NCBI RefSeq assembly: GCF_000321225.1
Contig: NW_004451883.1
Location: 188,844 to 252,843 of the forward strand
Direction: 5' to 3'
DNA length: 64,000 bases
Source: Odobenus rosmarus divergens
Taxonomy: Eukaryota; Chordata; Mammalia; Carnivora; Odobenidae
Both the position numbers and the translations under genes were made by a program. Shown here in pieces: positions 20,635-32,401 of the stretch. A model generated the notes under the pieces. The model worked only from the letters and a program-made list of their open reading frames with translations. It was not told the origin of the DNA and made no database searches. Positions within the stretch are counted from its first letter, which is position 1, and each line of letters starts with the position of its first letter.

Positions 20635-21897
20635 AGTCTTTTGTAACAGCTTTATTGCTACCGTGCAATTTACTTATATTAAGTACACAATTGAGTGGCT
20701 TTTCATTATTCACAACGTGGCACAACCATCATCACAACCACCTTTAGAACATTTTCACCCCAAAAAGCTGCCCCATGCCAATTAGCAGTAACTGCCCATT
20801 TCTTCCTAACTGCCCTGCCTAACCCTCAGCTACCACTCTTGTGCTCTCCATCTCTACAGATTTGCCTGTAATGCCTAGGTTTTCCTGTAAATGTGGCATC
20901 TTGTGACTGGTATCACATAGGATAATGCCATCAAGATTTATCTATGTAGCCTCATGCACTGACACTTCCTTTCTTGTCTTTAAGGACAAAATTCCATTTT
21001 TTTTAATTTTCAAAACTTAAATTCAATTAATTAACATATAATGTATTATTTGTTTCATGGGTACAGTTCTGTGATTCATCAGTCTTATATAATATCCAGT
21101 GCTCATTACATCACATGCCCTCCTTAATGTCCATCACCCAGTTACCCCATCCCCCACCCCCCTCCCCTCCAGCAACCCTCAGTTTGTTTCCTGAGATTAA
21201 GAGTCTCTATGGTTTGTCTCCTCTGGTTTTATCTTGTTTCATTTTTTCCTCTCTTCCCCTATGATCCTCTGTTTTGTTTCTCAAATTCCGCATATCAGTG
21301 AGATCATATGATAATTGTCTTTCTCTGATTGACTTATTTCGCTCAGCATAATACCCTCTAGTTCCATCCACATTGATGCAAATGGCAAGATTTCATTCAT
21401 TTTGTTGGCTGCATAATATTCCATTGTATATATGAACTACATCTTCTTTATCCATTCATCTGTCACAAAATTCCACTTTATGTGTATATCGTGTTTCATT
21501 TATTTGTTCATAAGGTGACAGACATTTTGGTTGTCTCCACTGTTTAGCTGCTGTGAGTCATGTTGTTAGGACCGTTCATGCGCAGATTTGTGCGGACATG
21601 TTTTCATTTCACTTGAGTGTCAACCTAGGGGCAGAATTGCTATGTCTTAGGGTCACTCTACGCTTAACATTTTGAAGAACTGCCAGACTATTTTCCAAAG
21701 TGGCTGCTCCATTTTCAATCCAAATGGGAGTGTGACGATCCTCAGTTCTCTACATCCTTGTCAACACTTATTGTTATCTGTTTTTTAAAAATTCTTGCCA
21801 TCCTAGTATGCATGAAGTAGCACATCACAGTGGCCGTGACTTGCATTTCCCTGATGGCTAATTATCTCGAGATTATTGGCTGTTTGTATATCTTCGT
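20635..21897 (-). mobile_element. Old L1M 3' part, interrupted by a younger L1
   Basis: Reverse-orientation L1 blocks: 'AACAGCTTTATTGCTACCG', 'TTTAGAACATTTTCACCCC', 'GCAGTAACTGCCCATTTC', then after the insertion 'TTTTCCAAAGTGGCTGCTCC', 'CTTGCATTTCCCTGATGGC'. The same region of L1 as 10505-11335, but here still AT-rich. A carnivore L1 3' end is inserted at about 21000-21464. Confidence 0.85.
21000..21464 (-). mobile_element. Carnivore L1 3' end nested in L1M
   Basis: Reverse copy of the carnivore L1 3' UTR: TTTTTTAATTTT then 'AATTAATTAACATATAATG', 'CCAGTGCTCATTAC', the C-rich tract CCCATCCCCCACCCCCCTCC, 'AACCCTCAGTTTGTTTCC' and 'TTCCATTGTATATATGAAC'. Flanked by a 14-bp target-site duplication with one mismatch, 20986-20999 and 21465-21478 (ACAAAATTCCATTT against ACAAAATTCCACTT). 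Confidence 0.93.
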
Positions 21898-21904
21898 TTT
21901 TTTT

Positions 21905-22168
21905 TGAGATTAAGAATATGTTTTATTTATGAAAAACTGCCAGGCACATTATCAACCCCCTGCAGCAATGTATGAAAGTTCAGCTGTTTTGCATCCTTGC
22001 CAACATTTGGTGTTATCAGTTTTTTAAATTTTAATTATTCTAATGGGCATTTAATAGTATTTTTTATGATCTTATTTTTATTTCCTTGATGACTAATGGT
22101 GTTGAGCTTATTTTCATGTGTTTATTGGCCATTTATTTATCCTCTTTTGTGAAATACCTTTTCTTGTC
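21905..22168 (-). mobile_element. Second old L1M fragment
   Basis: 'AAAACTGCCAGGCACATTAT', 'GCATCCTTGCCAACATTTGG', 'CCTTGATGACTAATGGTGTT' and 'CATGTGTTTATTGGCC' repeat a region of L1 already present just upstream, so this is a separate insertion or a duplicated block. Confidence 0.75.
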
Positions 22169-22171
22169 TTT

Positions 22172-22312
22172 TTTAATTTAAATTCAATTAATTAACATAG
22201 AGTGTATTATTGGTTTCAGAGGTAGAGGTCAGTGATTCATCAGTCTTATATAATACCCAGTGCTCATTCCATCATGTGCCCTCCTTAATGTCCATCCCCT
22301 CATCCCCCACCC
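22172..22312 (-). mobile_element. Short carnivore L1 3' end
   Basis: 'TTTTTTAATTTAAATTCAAT', 'GATTCATCAGTCTTATATAA', 'CCAGTGCTCATTCC', 'CCCTCCTTAATGTCC', ending in the C-rich tract. Only about 140 bp of 3' UTR, a strongly 5'-truncated insertion. Confidence 0.85.
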
Positions 22313-22694
22313 CCATGCATGTAAATATCCCATTGTCCCAACACCATTTGTTGAAAAGTCTATTCTTTCTCTAGTGAATTGCCTTGACACCTTTGTTGAA
22401 AATCAATTGCTTGTTTCTGTACTGTCAATTCTATTCCATTAACTTAAATTTGTATTTTCATGCCAGTACCACATTGTCCTGATTGATAACAGCTTTATAG
22501 TAGGTTTTGGAATGAAGAAGTGTGCTTCCTCCAAATATGTTTTCTTTCGAGATTATCTTGGCCATTCTGAGTTTCTTGAATTTCCATGTAAATGTTAGGA
22601 TTAGACAGTCAATTTCTTAAAAAAAAAAAAAAACAGCTGAAATTTGGATCAGGATAGCATAGAATCTGTGGATCAGTTTGAGGAGCATTGCCAT
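22313..22694 (-). mobile_element. Old L1M ORF2 fragment, left of an LTR insertion
   Basis: Reverse L1 ORF2 blocks: 'TGTAAATATCCCATTGTCCC', 'AACACCATTTGTTGAAAAG', 'CATGCCAGTACCACATTGTC', 'GTCAATTTCTTAAAAAAAA', 'GAATCTGTGGATCAGTTTGA', ending 'AGCATTGCCAT'. Continues at 23105. Confidence 0.85.
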
Positions 22695-23097
22695 TGTACT
22701 GGTCAGAGTTCTGCCAGAGAAACAGAACCAGTAGAAGGTAGATATTAAGAGATTCCCTGCAAAGAACTAACTTTGCAATTAAGGGGGATGACCAGGCAAG
22801 CTCAAAATCGAGGGCAGGTTGTCAGGAAAGACAGGCTGGGATTTTGGGCAAAAGTTGCAGCTGCTGTCCTCAGGGAGAATTTCTTCTTTAGGGAAAACGT
22901 GGTTCTGCTCTTAAGATTTTTCAACTGCTTGAACCAGGCCCACCAGATTTTCTAGAATAATCTCCATTATTAAAGTAAACCAATGATAAACTTTAATCAC
23001 ATCTACAAAATGCCTTTGCAGCAACACCTCTGTTAGTATTTGGTCAAATAACTGGGGACTATGGTCTTGCCAAGTTCACATATAAAACCAACCGTCA
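22695..23097. mobile_element. LTR-like element inserted in L1M
   Basis: Starts TGTACTGGTCAGAGTTC and ends CAACCGTCA, with 'AGAGAAACAGAACCAGTAG', 'GGCCCACCAGATTTT' and 'CAACACCTCTGTTAGTATTTG' within. Same family as 4578-4905. TG...CA ends and a 7-bp near-duplication of L1 sequence (TTGCCAT 22688-22694, TTGCAAT 23098-23104) support an LTR-type insertion. Non-coding; family not named. Confidence 0.75.
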
Positions 23098-23104
23098 TTG
23101 CAAT

Positions 23105-23517
23105 CTTAAAAATTAATCATTCTGGTCCATGAACACGGGATGTCTTTCTTATTTAAGTCTTTCTCAATTTCTTTCAACAATGTCTTATAATACTCAGAGT
23201 ATAAATCTTATATTTCTTTGATTAATTTATTCCTAAGTATTTGTTCTTTTTGATGCTACTATAAATGGTTTCTTTTGTTAATTCTGTTCTCAGATTGTTC
23301 CATGTGAATGCATAGAAATACAACTGATTTTTGTATATTGATCTTGTAACCTGCCACCTGGCTGTGGTCTCAGTTTTAATAGTTTTTAGTCGATTCCTTA
23401 GGACTATGTATATATCATATTATTCTTGAGTTAGTGTAATTTAGTGATTTTTGAGAAACATATGACAATGATCCAAATTCACTCTTCTTTTTTCCTGAAA
23501 GTTATAGTTCAGCCTTA
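23105..23517 (-). mobile_element. Old L1M ORF2 fragment, right of the LTR insertion
   Basis: Continues the fragment at 22313-22694: 'TCCATGAACACGGGATGTC', 'TTATTCCTAAGTATTTG', 'TTGTTAATTCTGTTCTCAG', 'TATTGATCTTGTAACCTGCC' are consecutive reverse L1 ORF2 blocks. Confidence 0.85.
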
Positions 23518-23655
23518 CAAAATAAGATAAAATAAAATAAGTCACTCTTTACTAATAGCTTCACTTATTTTTTAATTTATATTAATATATAATAAATATT
23601 TTAATATATAATATATATTTTTCAATATATTAATATATATAATATTTTTTATTAT
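23518..23655. repeat. AT-rich low-complexity block
   Basis: AAAATAAGATAAAATAAAAT then TATTAATATATAATAAATAT-type dinucleotide-like sequence. It lies at the 3' (poly-T) side of the next L1 end. Confidence 0.85.
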
Positions 23656-24082
23656 GTTCAGTTAGCCAACATATCATACATCATTAATTTTTGATATAGT
23701 GTTCAACAATTCATTAGTTGCATATAACACCCAGTGCTCATCACCACACGTGCCCTCCTTAATGCCCATCACCCAGTTACCCCATTCCCCCCTCCCCCTC
23801 CCCTCTATAACCCTCAGTTTGTTTCTTGGGGTCCAGAGTCTTTTGTGGTTTGTCTCCCTCTCTGATTTCTTCCCATTCAGTTTTCCCTCCCTTCCCCTGT
23901 GGTCCTTCATGCTATTCCTTATGTTCCACATATGAGTGAAACCATATGATAATTCTTTTTCTGCTTGACTTATTTCACTCAGCATAATCCCCTCCAGTTC
24001 CATCCATGTCAATGCAAATGGTGGGTATTCATCCTTTCTGATGGCTGAGTAATATTCATTGTATATATGGACCACAATATAT
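23640..24082 (-). mobile_element. Carnivore L1 3' end
   Basis: Reverse copy of the carnivore L1 3' UTR: 'TGATATAGTGTTCAACAATT', 'CACCCAGTGCTCATCACC', C-rich tract CCCATTCCCCCCTCCCCCTC, 'AACCCTCAGTTTGTTTC', 'CTCAGCATAATCCCCTCCAG', 'GTAATATTCATTGTATATATGG'. 5'-truncated; no clean target-site duplication seen. Confidence 0.92.
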
Positions 24083-24109
24083 GCCCTGGGCTCCTCAGAC
24101 TCAGACCCC

Positions 24110-24830
24110 CACCCTCATCAGTCTGCAGTCTTTGCCTGCTCCACTCACAGCCACGGCTCTGGGTAAGTCCCGCATGCTGACAGAATCCACAGCCACGTCT
24201 CCAGGTCAGGGGCTTCCTCTGAGCTCCAGATGAGAACAGCCAAATGGCTGCCTAGATGTTTCTTCTTGAGGGTCTGAAAGGCTCCTCAGACTCTGTTTGC
24301 CCAACAACACTAGAGCATGGCTTCTCTCCACCCAGGCTGCTTCACAAGCCCCGACATTTCTGCTCCTTCACCTTCTGTAGTCATTCCCGATGCCTCACAA
24401 CCGTCTTAAAAATCTCATGAACCTGTGTGTTCTTCCCCCAGTCCACACCATCGTCACGGCCCTGGGTGCCACCATCCTGCCCATATGACAGCACTCACTT
24501 CCTCACAGGCTCCTGCAGCCCCTTTCCTCCTTGGAATTTGCTCTCCACACTTTCAAACTATGGCAGGATCACACCCACCCTGCTCTTCGGTGAGCCCTGG
24601 CTTGGCCCCTGCCTTCCTGCAGGTTCACATCCTACAATCTCGCTGCCTCCTAGGCTCTCTCTCCTCTAGGAACATGTGTCTTCTGTCCACGAGGCCCTGG
24701 GGCAGCTCCCCCTCTACCTACACCCTACTCCTTCCTCAGTGTCCACACAGACACCGTCCCTCAGGGACACTTCCTCTTGCTCTAGCCAGGCCCCCTGGAG
24801 GCCCTCCTGGCTCCACAGCCTCAGCTTCGG
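24110..24830 (+). repeat. L2 LINE coding-region fragment
   Basis: Block order typical of the L2 3' coding region: 'CTCTGAGCTCCAGATGAG', 'GGCTGCCTAGATGTTTC', 'CTTGGCCCCTGCCTTCC', 'TCCACACAGACACCG'. Pyrimidine-rich and heavily diverged; its open frames are not meaningful. Confidence 0.6.
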
Positions 24831-25104
24831 GGCATTTCGCCAGACCCAAGGGGAAGCTGGACAAGTTGGCAACCCAAATTCCAACTTTCCAAAGTTGGAT
24901 GCCCACCGAGAAGGTGACATGAAGACTGGGAGTGATTCAAACTTGTTTTCAGAACGGTGACCCCTTCTGTGCCACCTGCACACACAACAAGAGTTGAGTG
25001 CAAGAGTCACTCTCCCCACCCCCTCTGTGCTCCCAGAAGGGGCCCTGTGACATGTTTATCTCACTTGGTCTTGAAAATTTGAGAATATAAAACTTTATTC
25101 AAGC
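24831..25104. other. Unique DNA
   Basis: Nothing recognised. Confidence 0.4.
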
Positions 25105-25262
25105 AAGGGAACAACTAATTAGGTGGTGGGGATTAGGGGTGCACTTGTGATGAGTATAGGGTGTTTCGTAGAAGTGATGAGTCACTAACTTGTCCACCTG
25201 ACACTAATATGACACGGTGTGCTAACTCACTGGAATTTAAATAAAAACTTGAAAATAAAACA
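25105..25262 (+). mobile_element. L1 3' UTR end, sense strand
   Basis: 'GGTGGTGGGGATTAGGGGTG', 'CACTTGTGATGAGTATAGGG', 'TGCTAACTCACTGGAATTTA' and 'AATAAAAACTTGAAAATAAA' are the last blocks of a carnivore L1 3' UTR on the + strand, with a decayed A-rich end. Confidence 0.85.
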
Positions 25263-26905
25263 AAATAAATGGGACTTCCAATGTTGGTTGTGGAGAAAGG
25301 GAGGGACCTGGAGCAGGAAGGGGATGCTGTGAGTGAGTGGCCGTGGCGGCACTGACAGGACAGGACAGGACAAGAGAGTGGCCCTGAGGGAAAGTGTCAC
25401 GGTGCAGGGGGTTGCCGCTGAAGAGAGAGGGTGGGCTCCAGGGGAGGGGATCCTCTGAGAGCTGGGAGTGGAGAAGGGACCAAGCGGATGCAGGCGAGCT
25501 CAGTGCTAAGGAGAACAGCACAGAGATGGAGACCAGGTTCCTCAAGCTCTCGCAGAGAAGGACCAGCCGTGCCACCACTCTGCCGAGGACGGGTGCTATG
25601 ATAAAACCCCGTGGGGAAAAGGCACAGTGAGCTCTTGCACTCGATGCTGTTGGGGTGACTAGTCAACCCGACTTTAGTGTTGGCCTTCATGTCCCCCACA
25701 GAGTATCTTCCGGGCGGATTACAGAGGCCACCGTGAAGACAGAATCACAGACTAACTGGAGTGCCCCCAGGCAGGCGTCTGATCTCATGGGGAAGGCCTT
25801 TCTACACATAAAACACCAGAAGACTAAGAAAGTGATGGATATGTTTCACTGCATATGCATAAACGTCCGCACACCACAGCACAGCCCGTACACAGATGGG
25901 CACGCCAACTGAGGAAAACCTTTCGTCACTTATCCTCTGTGAGGATGCTCACTGCCCCTTGGCCTCACATAACAGGGGACACAGAAGGGCTGCCGTGGGG
26001 GGAAGGGTCCCCCTCCGGGTCAGGGACTCCGGGCAGCCGTTCAGACAGCCTCTCCCACCCCCTCCCCTGCAGGTCCCCAATCCCACCCGCGCTGGGTCCT
26101 CCCGCACCTGTGCCCCAGCGAGGCCATCCCTGGCCGGAGTCAGAAGGTGCAATCCCAGCACTTGGCATTCCCATGTCCCTTCCCTGGCTTCAGTCTCTCC
26201 AGGGAGCTCCTCACAATGCGACATGATTACTTTCGTCATTTATCGGCTTACTGTCTGCCTCCCCCCGAGAAGCAGAACCACCAGGGGCAGCATGCGGGGA
26301 CTGTCTGGTTCACAGCTGTTTCTCAGACCCTTCGGGGATGACAGGCACACAAAACACGCCTAGGATATGTTTGCTGAGTGCCCAAGTGGCCCCGTGTGTT
26401 CCTCGCAGCGAGCGGGTCTGCCAGCGTCACAGCCCACCAGCTGCAGGAGCAGGGTATCAACGGTCCTACGGACAGCTCACTCAGGGAGGGGCCAGAGGCC
26501 ATGGTCAGGGCTGTTCCAGAATCCCGGGACCAGGAGGAGAGGACTGCGCATATGCCTGTCTGGCCACAGCGACTCAACCACGGTAACCTCCCACTGAGGT
26601 TTCCCACCTGGTTGGCTTTTGCGAGTAAGGAGACAGATCCCGGAAGCCAACCCAGACCGGGTGCACCTGGCAAGGGTCCTCAGGGACCCCGGCCATGCCC
26701 CTGATGTGCTGGCTTTGGAGGGGTGTTTAGTATTGAGCACGGTGAGAAACTGGAGTGCAGAGAACACACTTGTTCACAAACAGAGTGCAACCTTGTCCTG
26801 CTGGGCGGGGCGGGGCATCTGCAGCCACACCAGCTCCCTGGCAGACACTGAGCCACCTCACCAACCATGGAGCCAGGCAGGCTCAGCCCAGGGCTGCTCC
26901 TCGGG
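25263..26905. other. Unique DNA with a short pentanucleotide run
   Basis: No gene or interspersed repeat recognised. A (GACAG)4 run is at 25354-25374. Open frames on both strands (for example + 25896-26363, - 26323-26673) show no domain. Confidence 0.45.
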
Positions 26906-26909
26906 ATGG

Positions 26910-26975
26910 AGTGCGTGCACATGTGTGTGCATGTGTGTGCTTGCGCGAGGGTGAGTATGTGTGTGCATGCAGGGG
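26910..26975. repeat. Degenerate TG repeat
   Basis: Interrupted (TG)n with GCATGTG and GCGCG interruptions. Confidence 0.75.
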
Positions 26976-28155
26976 AAATTGAGAAAACGTTTGGAAAGTG
27001 GGGGGAAATCTTATGGAGTGGAAACATCTCTTCTAAAAGGAAGACCAGCACCAATGCCAGAGCGGAGAGGGAAAGCGAGCGGGTCTGCCGGGCCAGTGGG
27101 CAGGAACGAGAATTCCACGCGTGTCTGCACCAGTCACGCTGACACGGGGTCTGAACTTGGGGGTCTGGGGCCGTCCGTGCCCGTCCCAGTTACGGCCTGG
27201 CCCTGAAGCTCTGGGACTGGGTGTTTCAAACACCCACCCTGGGATAGGACACCATCTCAGGGGGGCACCCACCATGGGTGGGTGTTGGAAGCCCCGCCCC
27301 CCGGGCCTCAGGGGTCTTAAAACATGGGCTGGGAAGAGATCTGGAGAGCCCGTAAGTCGCACTCAGACCCGGTGACTGGTTTTCTGTAGAGCGTCGGTTT
27401 CACCAGCCAGCTGACATTTGGCAGCTGGGTGTTCACTATTGCTCTTGCCTGGAAATGTCACGTCCAATTCCATGACCTGGCCCACGGAAAGTGTGACCTG
27501 GGCCCAGGGGGCCTTCGGGGAGGCCAAGCCTAAGCAGGTGGGAGTGGACCCTGGCTATTTCCCGCAAACATATCCAGATCAAATCCCACAGCCCCTTTTT
27601 ACTTGTTAATTCTGTTTCTGATTTGTGGTTCTTATTTGACTTTCAGATGAATTTAATAATTGCTTTAGGAGGAGAACTTGAAACCATTAAGGGGAGCAGC
27701 TCTATCCCGCCCACGGCCGTCTGTGGCTGCACTTGCGTTACCCTCTCTGAAGCCACGGGCTTGTTTCGAATCAAAGCTGCCCGCGTGGCCTGCCAAGGAG
27801 TGGGCTCACCGATAATTCTCTTATTTTCCTGGAGACCACAGAAGCAGCTCTGCTATTCTCCTGGCAAGGAGGGGCTCAGCCTTTCACAAACATACCAAAG
27901 CGTGTAGGGTCCCATGTGGCCTTGACCTCGCTGGGCCCAGGGTCCACTCGCTGGGACTGTTCTCCGGCGCAGGAAGGAGAGGACATGGGCCAGTCCTCCT
28001 TCACTCCGGGTCGGGGCTGGGCTGCAGGACATTCCGCACACAGCCGAGTCCTACTTGAGCCGAGTGAGGGGGTGGTAGCTGGTGATGAGGCTCCGGGGGA
28101 GGGCAGGGCTCTGTGGTCAGACCGCCAGGGCCCCCTGCCTGCCCCTCTAGGCCTG
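26976..28155. other. Unique DNA
   Basis: Nothing firmly recognised. A pyrimidine-rich stretch ending TTTGACTTTCAG (27637-27648) looks like a splice acceptor, but the following frame has no known similarity. A perfect 8-bp-stem hairpin lies at 27266-27284. Confidence 0.4.
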
Positions 28156-28159
28156 GGCA

Positions 28160-28275
28160 CCCCTGGACTGTCTGAATCTCAGTTTCCACGTCTGGAAAAG
28201 CAGGGTCTTGTAGACAGAGATTATTCATGGTCGGGTCACAAGCTCTCCATCAGTGTTAGCCGGTGATGGTCATGA
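28160..28275 (+). repeat. MIR SINE fragment
   Basis: 'TGAATCTCAGTTTCCACGTC' followed by TGGAAAAGCAGGG and a decayed 'CAGTGTTAGCCGG' end corresponds to the MIR core (CTCAGTTTCCTCATCTGTAAAATGGGG) and 3' part. Confidence 0.65.
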
Positions 28276-30205
28276 CCACAGTAGGTGGTGCTTAGATGCA
28301 CTGGATGTGGCCGCACACTCCTGCACACGCTCCCTCTGACCACAACAAGGAAAGCAAGTGGGGCCAGGATCGCAGGGGATCTTTCCAGTCCTAGAACACA
28401 TTCCGAAGATTGAAATGGCTCTGAATTTAAAGACAAATCCCTGAGGATCTTTCAGGAAAAGGATTCCCAAATGGAAACCTTACAGAGGTGAATTATACAC
28501 GCTAGTTTTAAGACATGTTCAAAGATTTGAAAGTGGGAGGAAGAGAACATGTGTCTTCACACTGGGGCAATGCATGCACGCTGCGTGCAGATACGCATAT
28601 AGCCCTGACCCCACCTGGCGTGGGGACCCCAGAGCCCTGTCTCCACAAGAGGGGTGCTGTGGGGAGGGGTGGAGGAAGAGTCTCCATCCTAGACACGGGA
28701 GGCTTTGCTCCTAAGGGCCAGCTGTGGGGCATTTCTCCTCCCAAAGAGCATACTTCCTGAGGCATCCCCAAGACCAAAGGAAGCAAAAGCGGGAGGTATT
28801 GACAGGCAGGGGGCAACCTGGGGTACACTCACTGAAAACCAAGCAGAAGCAAGCAAAGCCAGCAAACACACCCCCCTTCGCAGCACCTAGACTGGCACTG
28901 GGCAAAGCTTGGGGTGGAGGCAGGTCTGGACGGGGAAAGTAACAAGGAGCCCCCTTCCTGCCCCCCCCGCTTCCCCCCCCACAGCCCCATCCCCGCCCCT
29001 CCAGCCCCCACCCCGCAGCGGCTTCAGCCACTCATCTCCTCCCTCCGCCCTGTCTGAAGCACTTTAAAGTGGTTCCAGAGCTGGATTCCAGCCACGGAGC
29101 AAGCTAAGCCAACACCAGGCCGGGCCATGCCAGGGCACCCTGGACGGGACAATACGCAGGCCCGTCCAGCTTTCCCATTCTGATTGGACCCCTGCCCCGT
29201 CTCCATCCTGAGAGAGAGACTCTGACCCTGGGGGGACTTGGGGATTCTGCAGGGGTGCCTTGGGTGGGGCAGGTGAGTTATCAGCACCCCCACCACGGAG
29301 GGGCTGCTCAGGGGCTGCCTTGGGTTCCAGGCCTGGGAAGCCTCAGAGCGTCCCTGGACGGGCACAGCGGCTCCAGGGGCCCAGGCCTGGGAGGGGAGAG
29401 AGACGCAGAGAGGCAGGGGCAGGAGGCTGGCTCAGGGAGGGACTTCCTCGGTAAGGAGCAGCCCCACACCTACGGATTTAAAAAGTATCCTCCACCTTCT
29501 TGGAGGTGTTGTCCTATATTTCACGTGGAGACAAGGAAGGAGCAGAACAATGCTGGACACATTCCAGGAAAGCAAATTCATTTCCGTCCTTGATATGTGA
29601 CTCTTTGAGAGAGGTACAGCTTTCCCAACGGTCGCTCCCCACAGCGGGTCCCCGTCCCAGTCTGGGGGCCCAGCGCACCTTCCAACCAGCTCAGCCCCAG
29701 TCCAGGTCTGTCCACGACTGGGAGAAAGGCCGCCCTGGTGCCCCTCGGGGGCGAGGCCCCCGGTGCTGCAGGAAGGGCCCTCATCCCCAGTGATGCCCCC
29801 CGGGGGCCGGCCCTGGCCAGTGACCCAGTGATGGGTTGACGAGGGCACAAGGCCCCAGCTGCCCCCACATCCACGGGGACAGCACCGAAGAGCCTCCCCG
29901 CTGCTGCAGGGCTCCCTGGGGAGGGTGGAGGCCACAGTGGGACCACCCAGCTGCCCATCTCCCCCCCACCGCCTTCCTTCCATTACTTCCCTGCACGGGA
30001 TTACCTAACCAGTAACCTCCAACCCCAGAGTTGGACCTGAGATAAGGATCCACCCTATCAGCCTCAGCGTCTTCTTCATTTTTAAATTAGCTTCCCAGCA
30101 ATAGAGTAATCTTCTGAAACTCATTTTAGCTATAAGTTACTTTCTCTCCAAGGACAGTGTCATCATCTCCTCTGTTAGAGAAAGGGGCCCGGAGGTCCCA
30201 CAGTT
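28276..30205. other. Mostly GC-rich unique DNA
   Basis: Contains a C-rich tract (28949-29017) with several runs of six to eight C, giving i-motif or opposite-strand G-quadruplex potential, and an AT-balanced patch at 28390-28520. The longest open frames (- 29432-29983, 183 codons; - 29578-29958) overlap each other and show no domain. Confidence 0.45.
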
Positions 30206-30209
30206 GAGA

Positions 30210-30290
30210 TCTCTGGTGTCACAGATAGGAAACGGAGGCCCAGAGAGAGATCCAGTAGCTGGGGACCAGGCATTGCGGGCAGCTCCTGCA
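30210..30290 (+). repeat. MIR SINE fragment
   Basis: 'CACAGATAGGAAACGGAGGC' and CCAGAGAGAG match the MIR segment TTTTACAGATGAGGAAACTGAGGCxCAGAGAG. Confidence 0.55.
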
Positions 30291-32395
30291 CATGGGCAGG
30301 GCTGGAGAGCAGCGCAGGTGACTTCCGCAGGGCGGGAGGGCAGGAGGTGCGTCTGGGGAGACGCTGGGCGCCCGGGGCCGGCAGACGCTGGACCGACCCC
30401 GTAGCAGCCCCGTGCTCAGCGCCCCAGCCACACGCCTGTGGAGCAGAGTCTCTGGCGAGGCCCTGCGTGGGGACCGAGCAACGCGTTCGTGTTGGACACT
30501 GAGAGCCAGCGTGGTGGGCCGGGAGGACATGCTTGCCAACAACAGCCCTCCCCGAATCTCAGAGGAATCCGTCACCTACCCAGCCCACACGGCGGGTGAC
30601 TGTGGGCGGGAACTGGATGGGCATCCAGCCTCCGAAGCTTAGGACTGCACCAATCAGGCCCCTGAACGCTGACCTGCTCTCCAGCATGGGGGCCCCCCGT
30701 CCTGCGGCTGGCCTCTGTTGGAGGTGGCCCCTGCCTGGCTTCAGACAGAGGCCTTGAGGCGTGGCCACCTGCCCTGTAGCCGGCTGTAGAATGGGCAGGG
30801 AGGGTGGACAGCCCAGGTCAGGGGGTATGTGGAAGAGGCAGTGCATGGCACAGGGGATGCATCATGCCCCACGTTTTTAATGCAACAAGGGAAAGTGGGA
30901 GACCAGCAGCTTCTAAGCCGTGGATCTGCTCTGAGAGACAGGAATGCCTGTGCCCACGGACAGGGGGATGCCGTCCAGCTGGAGGCATGGCCACACCTGT
31001 GCAGGTGACAAGGTGTCTCAAGAGGGTAGGGGCTGAGGACTCCTTTGGGGACTCACCGCCCACCACACAGAGGCTCCTTGTCACCCAGTGTTGTGCTTCC
31101 TTCAGGAAATGTCCCACACTCCTCCATAGGCACAGAAACTGTCCTTAGGGGACATCGAAGTTGAAGGGAACCGAAAAGCCCCAGGATGGGCTAGACCCTG
31201 GGGCCTGGGACTCAGAGCCGCAGGGACACTCCCAGGTCAGACGCCGAGGGGGGCTCATTGGCCCCCAGGCCCCCGGGTGTCTCTAGGCCACTGCCCAGGG
31301 AGGTCCAGCACAGCATCCCCACTCTGCACAGCTCCCTCCCGCTCCAGCCCCGGCCGCCCGGGGCCCAGCTATGTGAGCGTGAGTGAGCCCTGCTCTCGGG
31401 CTCCAGGCACCCCCGCGACTGTCTTGGGCCAGTCACACGGTGATTCCCAGGTGACCACTGGCACCCAGGGGAGAACGTCAGTCCCGGAGTTCCTCTGCCT
31501 GGCAGCACCCACCGCCCGTTCTGGGCCGAGGTTAAGCCCGAGTGGGCTGACCGCCCCTCCTTCCGGCTCTCCTGCAGGAGATGCGGGCAGCGTGAGGCCT
31601 GCAGCCCCGGAGATCCCAAGCCCAGGGCCTGGCTCAGCAGGGAATTCCCTCCCCGGGAGCCCGGTGGGCGTCGCAGGTGTTTGCCCGGAGGGACTTGGCT
31701 AAAAGGAGCCGTTGAGAGGTGAGGCTAATTGGCGTCTCTCAGCCAGGTTTTTCTGGTGCCGGGTACCTGGTAAGAGGTCACAGCAGTGCTTGTCCTGTTC
31801 GGCGTGTGGTTGGCCGGCCCACCAGGGGAGTGTGGCAAACAGCCACTGCGGAGCTGGGCCCATTGTTCCTCCACCGTCTCTGGGAACAGCTCGATACTGC
31901 ATTCCTGCCCCTCCTGCCAACTGCGTGGGCACCCCAAGCCCGTCTCGCCACTGCAAGGAGAGGCTGAGGCAGGTGGAGGCCAGGAGAGACGTCAGCGGGC
32001 CCCCTGAGCTCAGGGCGCGTCCCCAGCCCGTGGCACTTACAGCCGGGCAGCCTGCCTGCAGGGGTGTGGAAAGACTTCCTTGCTGCTTCCCTGAGTGCAG
32101 GGGGGACTGCCGGGCGCCACCCAAGGAGGAGGAGACCTTTATCAGAAGTGTCTGGAGTCCCCGGGGACAACGGAGCTGAGGGCACCGATGCGGCGAGGGG
32201 CAGGGGAGGATACACCCACCGGCGTGGGGGACCTGTGTTCTCCCACCTCAGAATAAACCTGAGAGGGAGGAGCCGGCTGCCAGCGTAGAATTGGGGAAGC
32301 GGACACTAGACTTAGGGCTGTCTCACCAGCAGGGTCCTCTCCTGACACCAGGCACAGGGGTGTAGGCCCAGCATTTTCCATGGATGTGGCATGGC
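30291..32395. other. GC-rich unique DNA, no gene seen
   Basis: About 2.1 kb without recognisable repeats. Opposing open frames (+ 31277-31702, - 31212-31619, - 31778-32215) are best explained by stop-poor composition. Confidence 0.45.
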
Positions 32396-32401
32396 CCATT
32401 G

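Noticed and set aside
27637..27907. Possible exon after a TTTGACTTTCAG acceptor
   Set aside because: The frame has no known similarity and no matching donor-exon structure could be supported.
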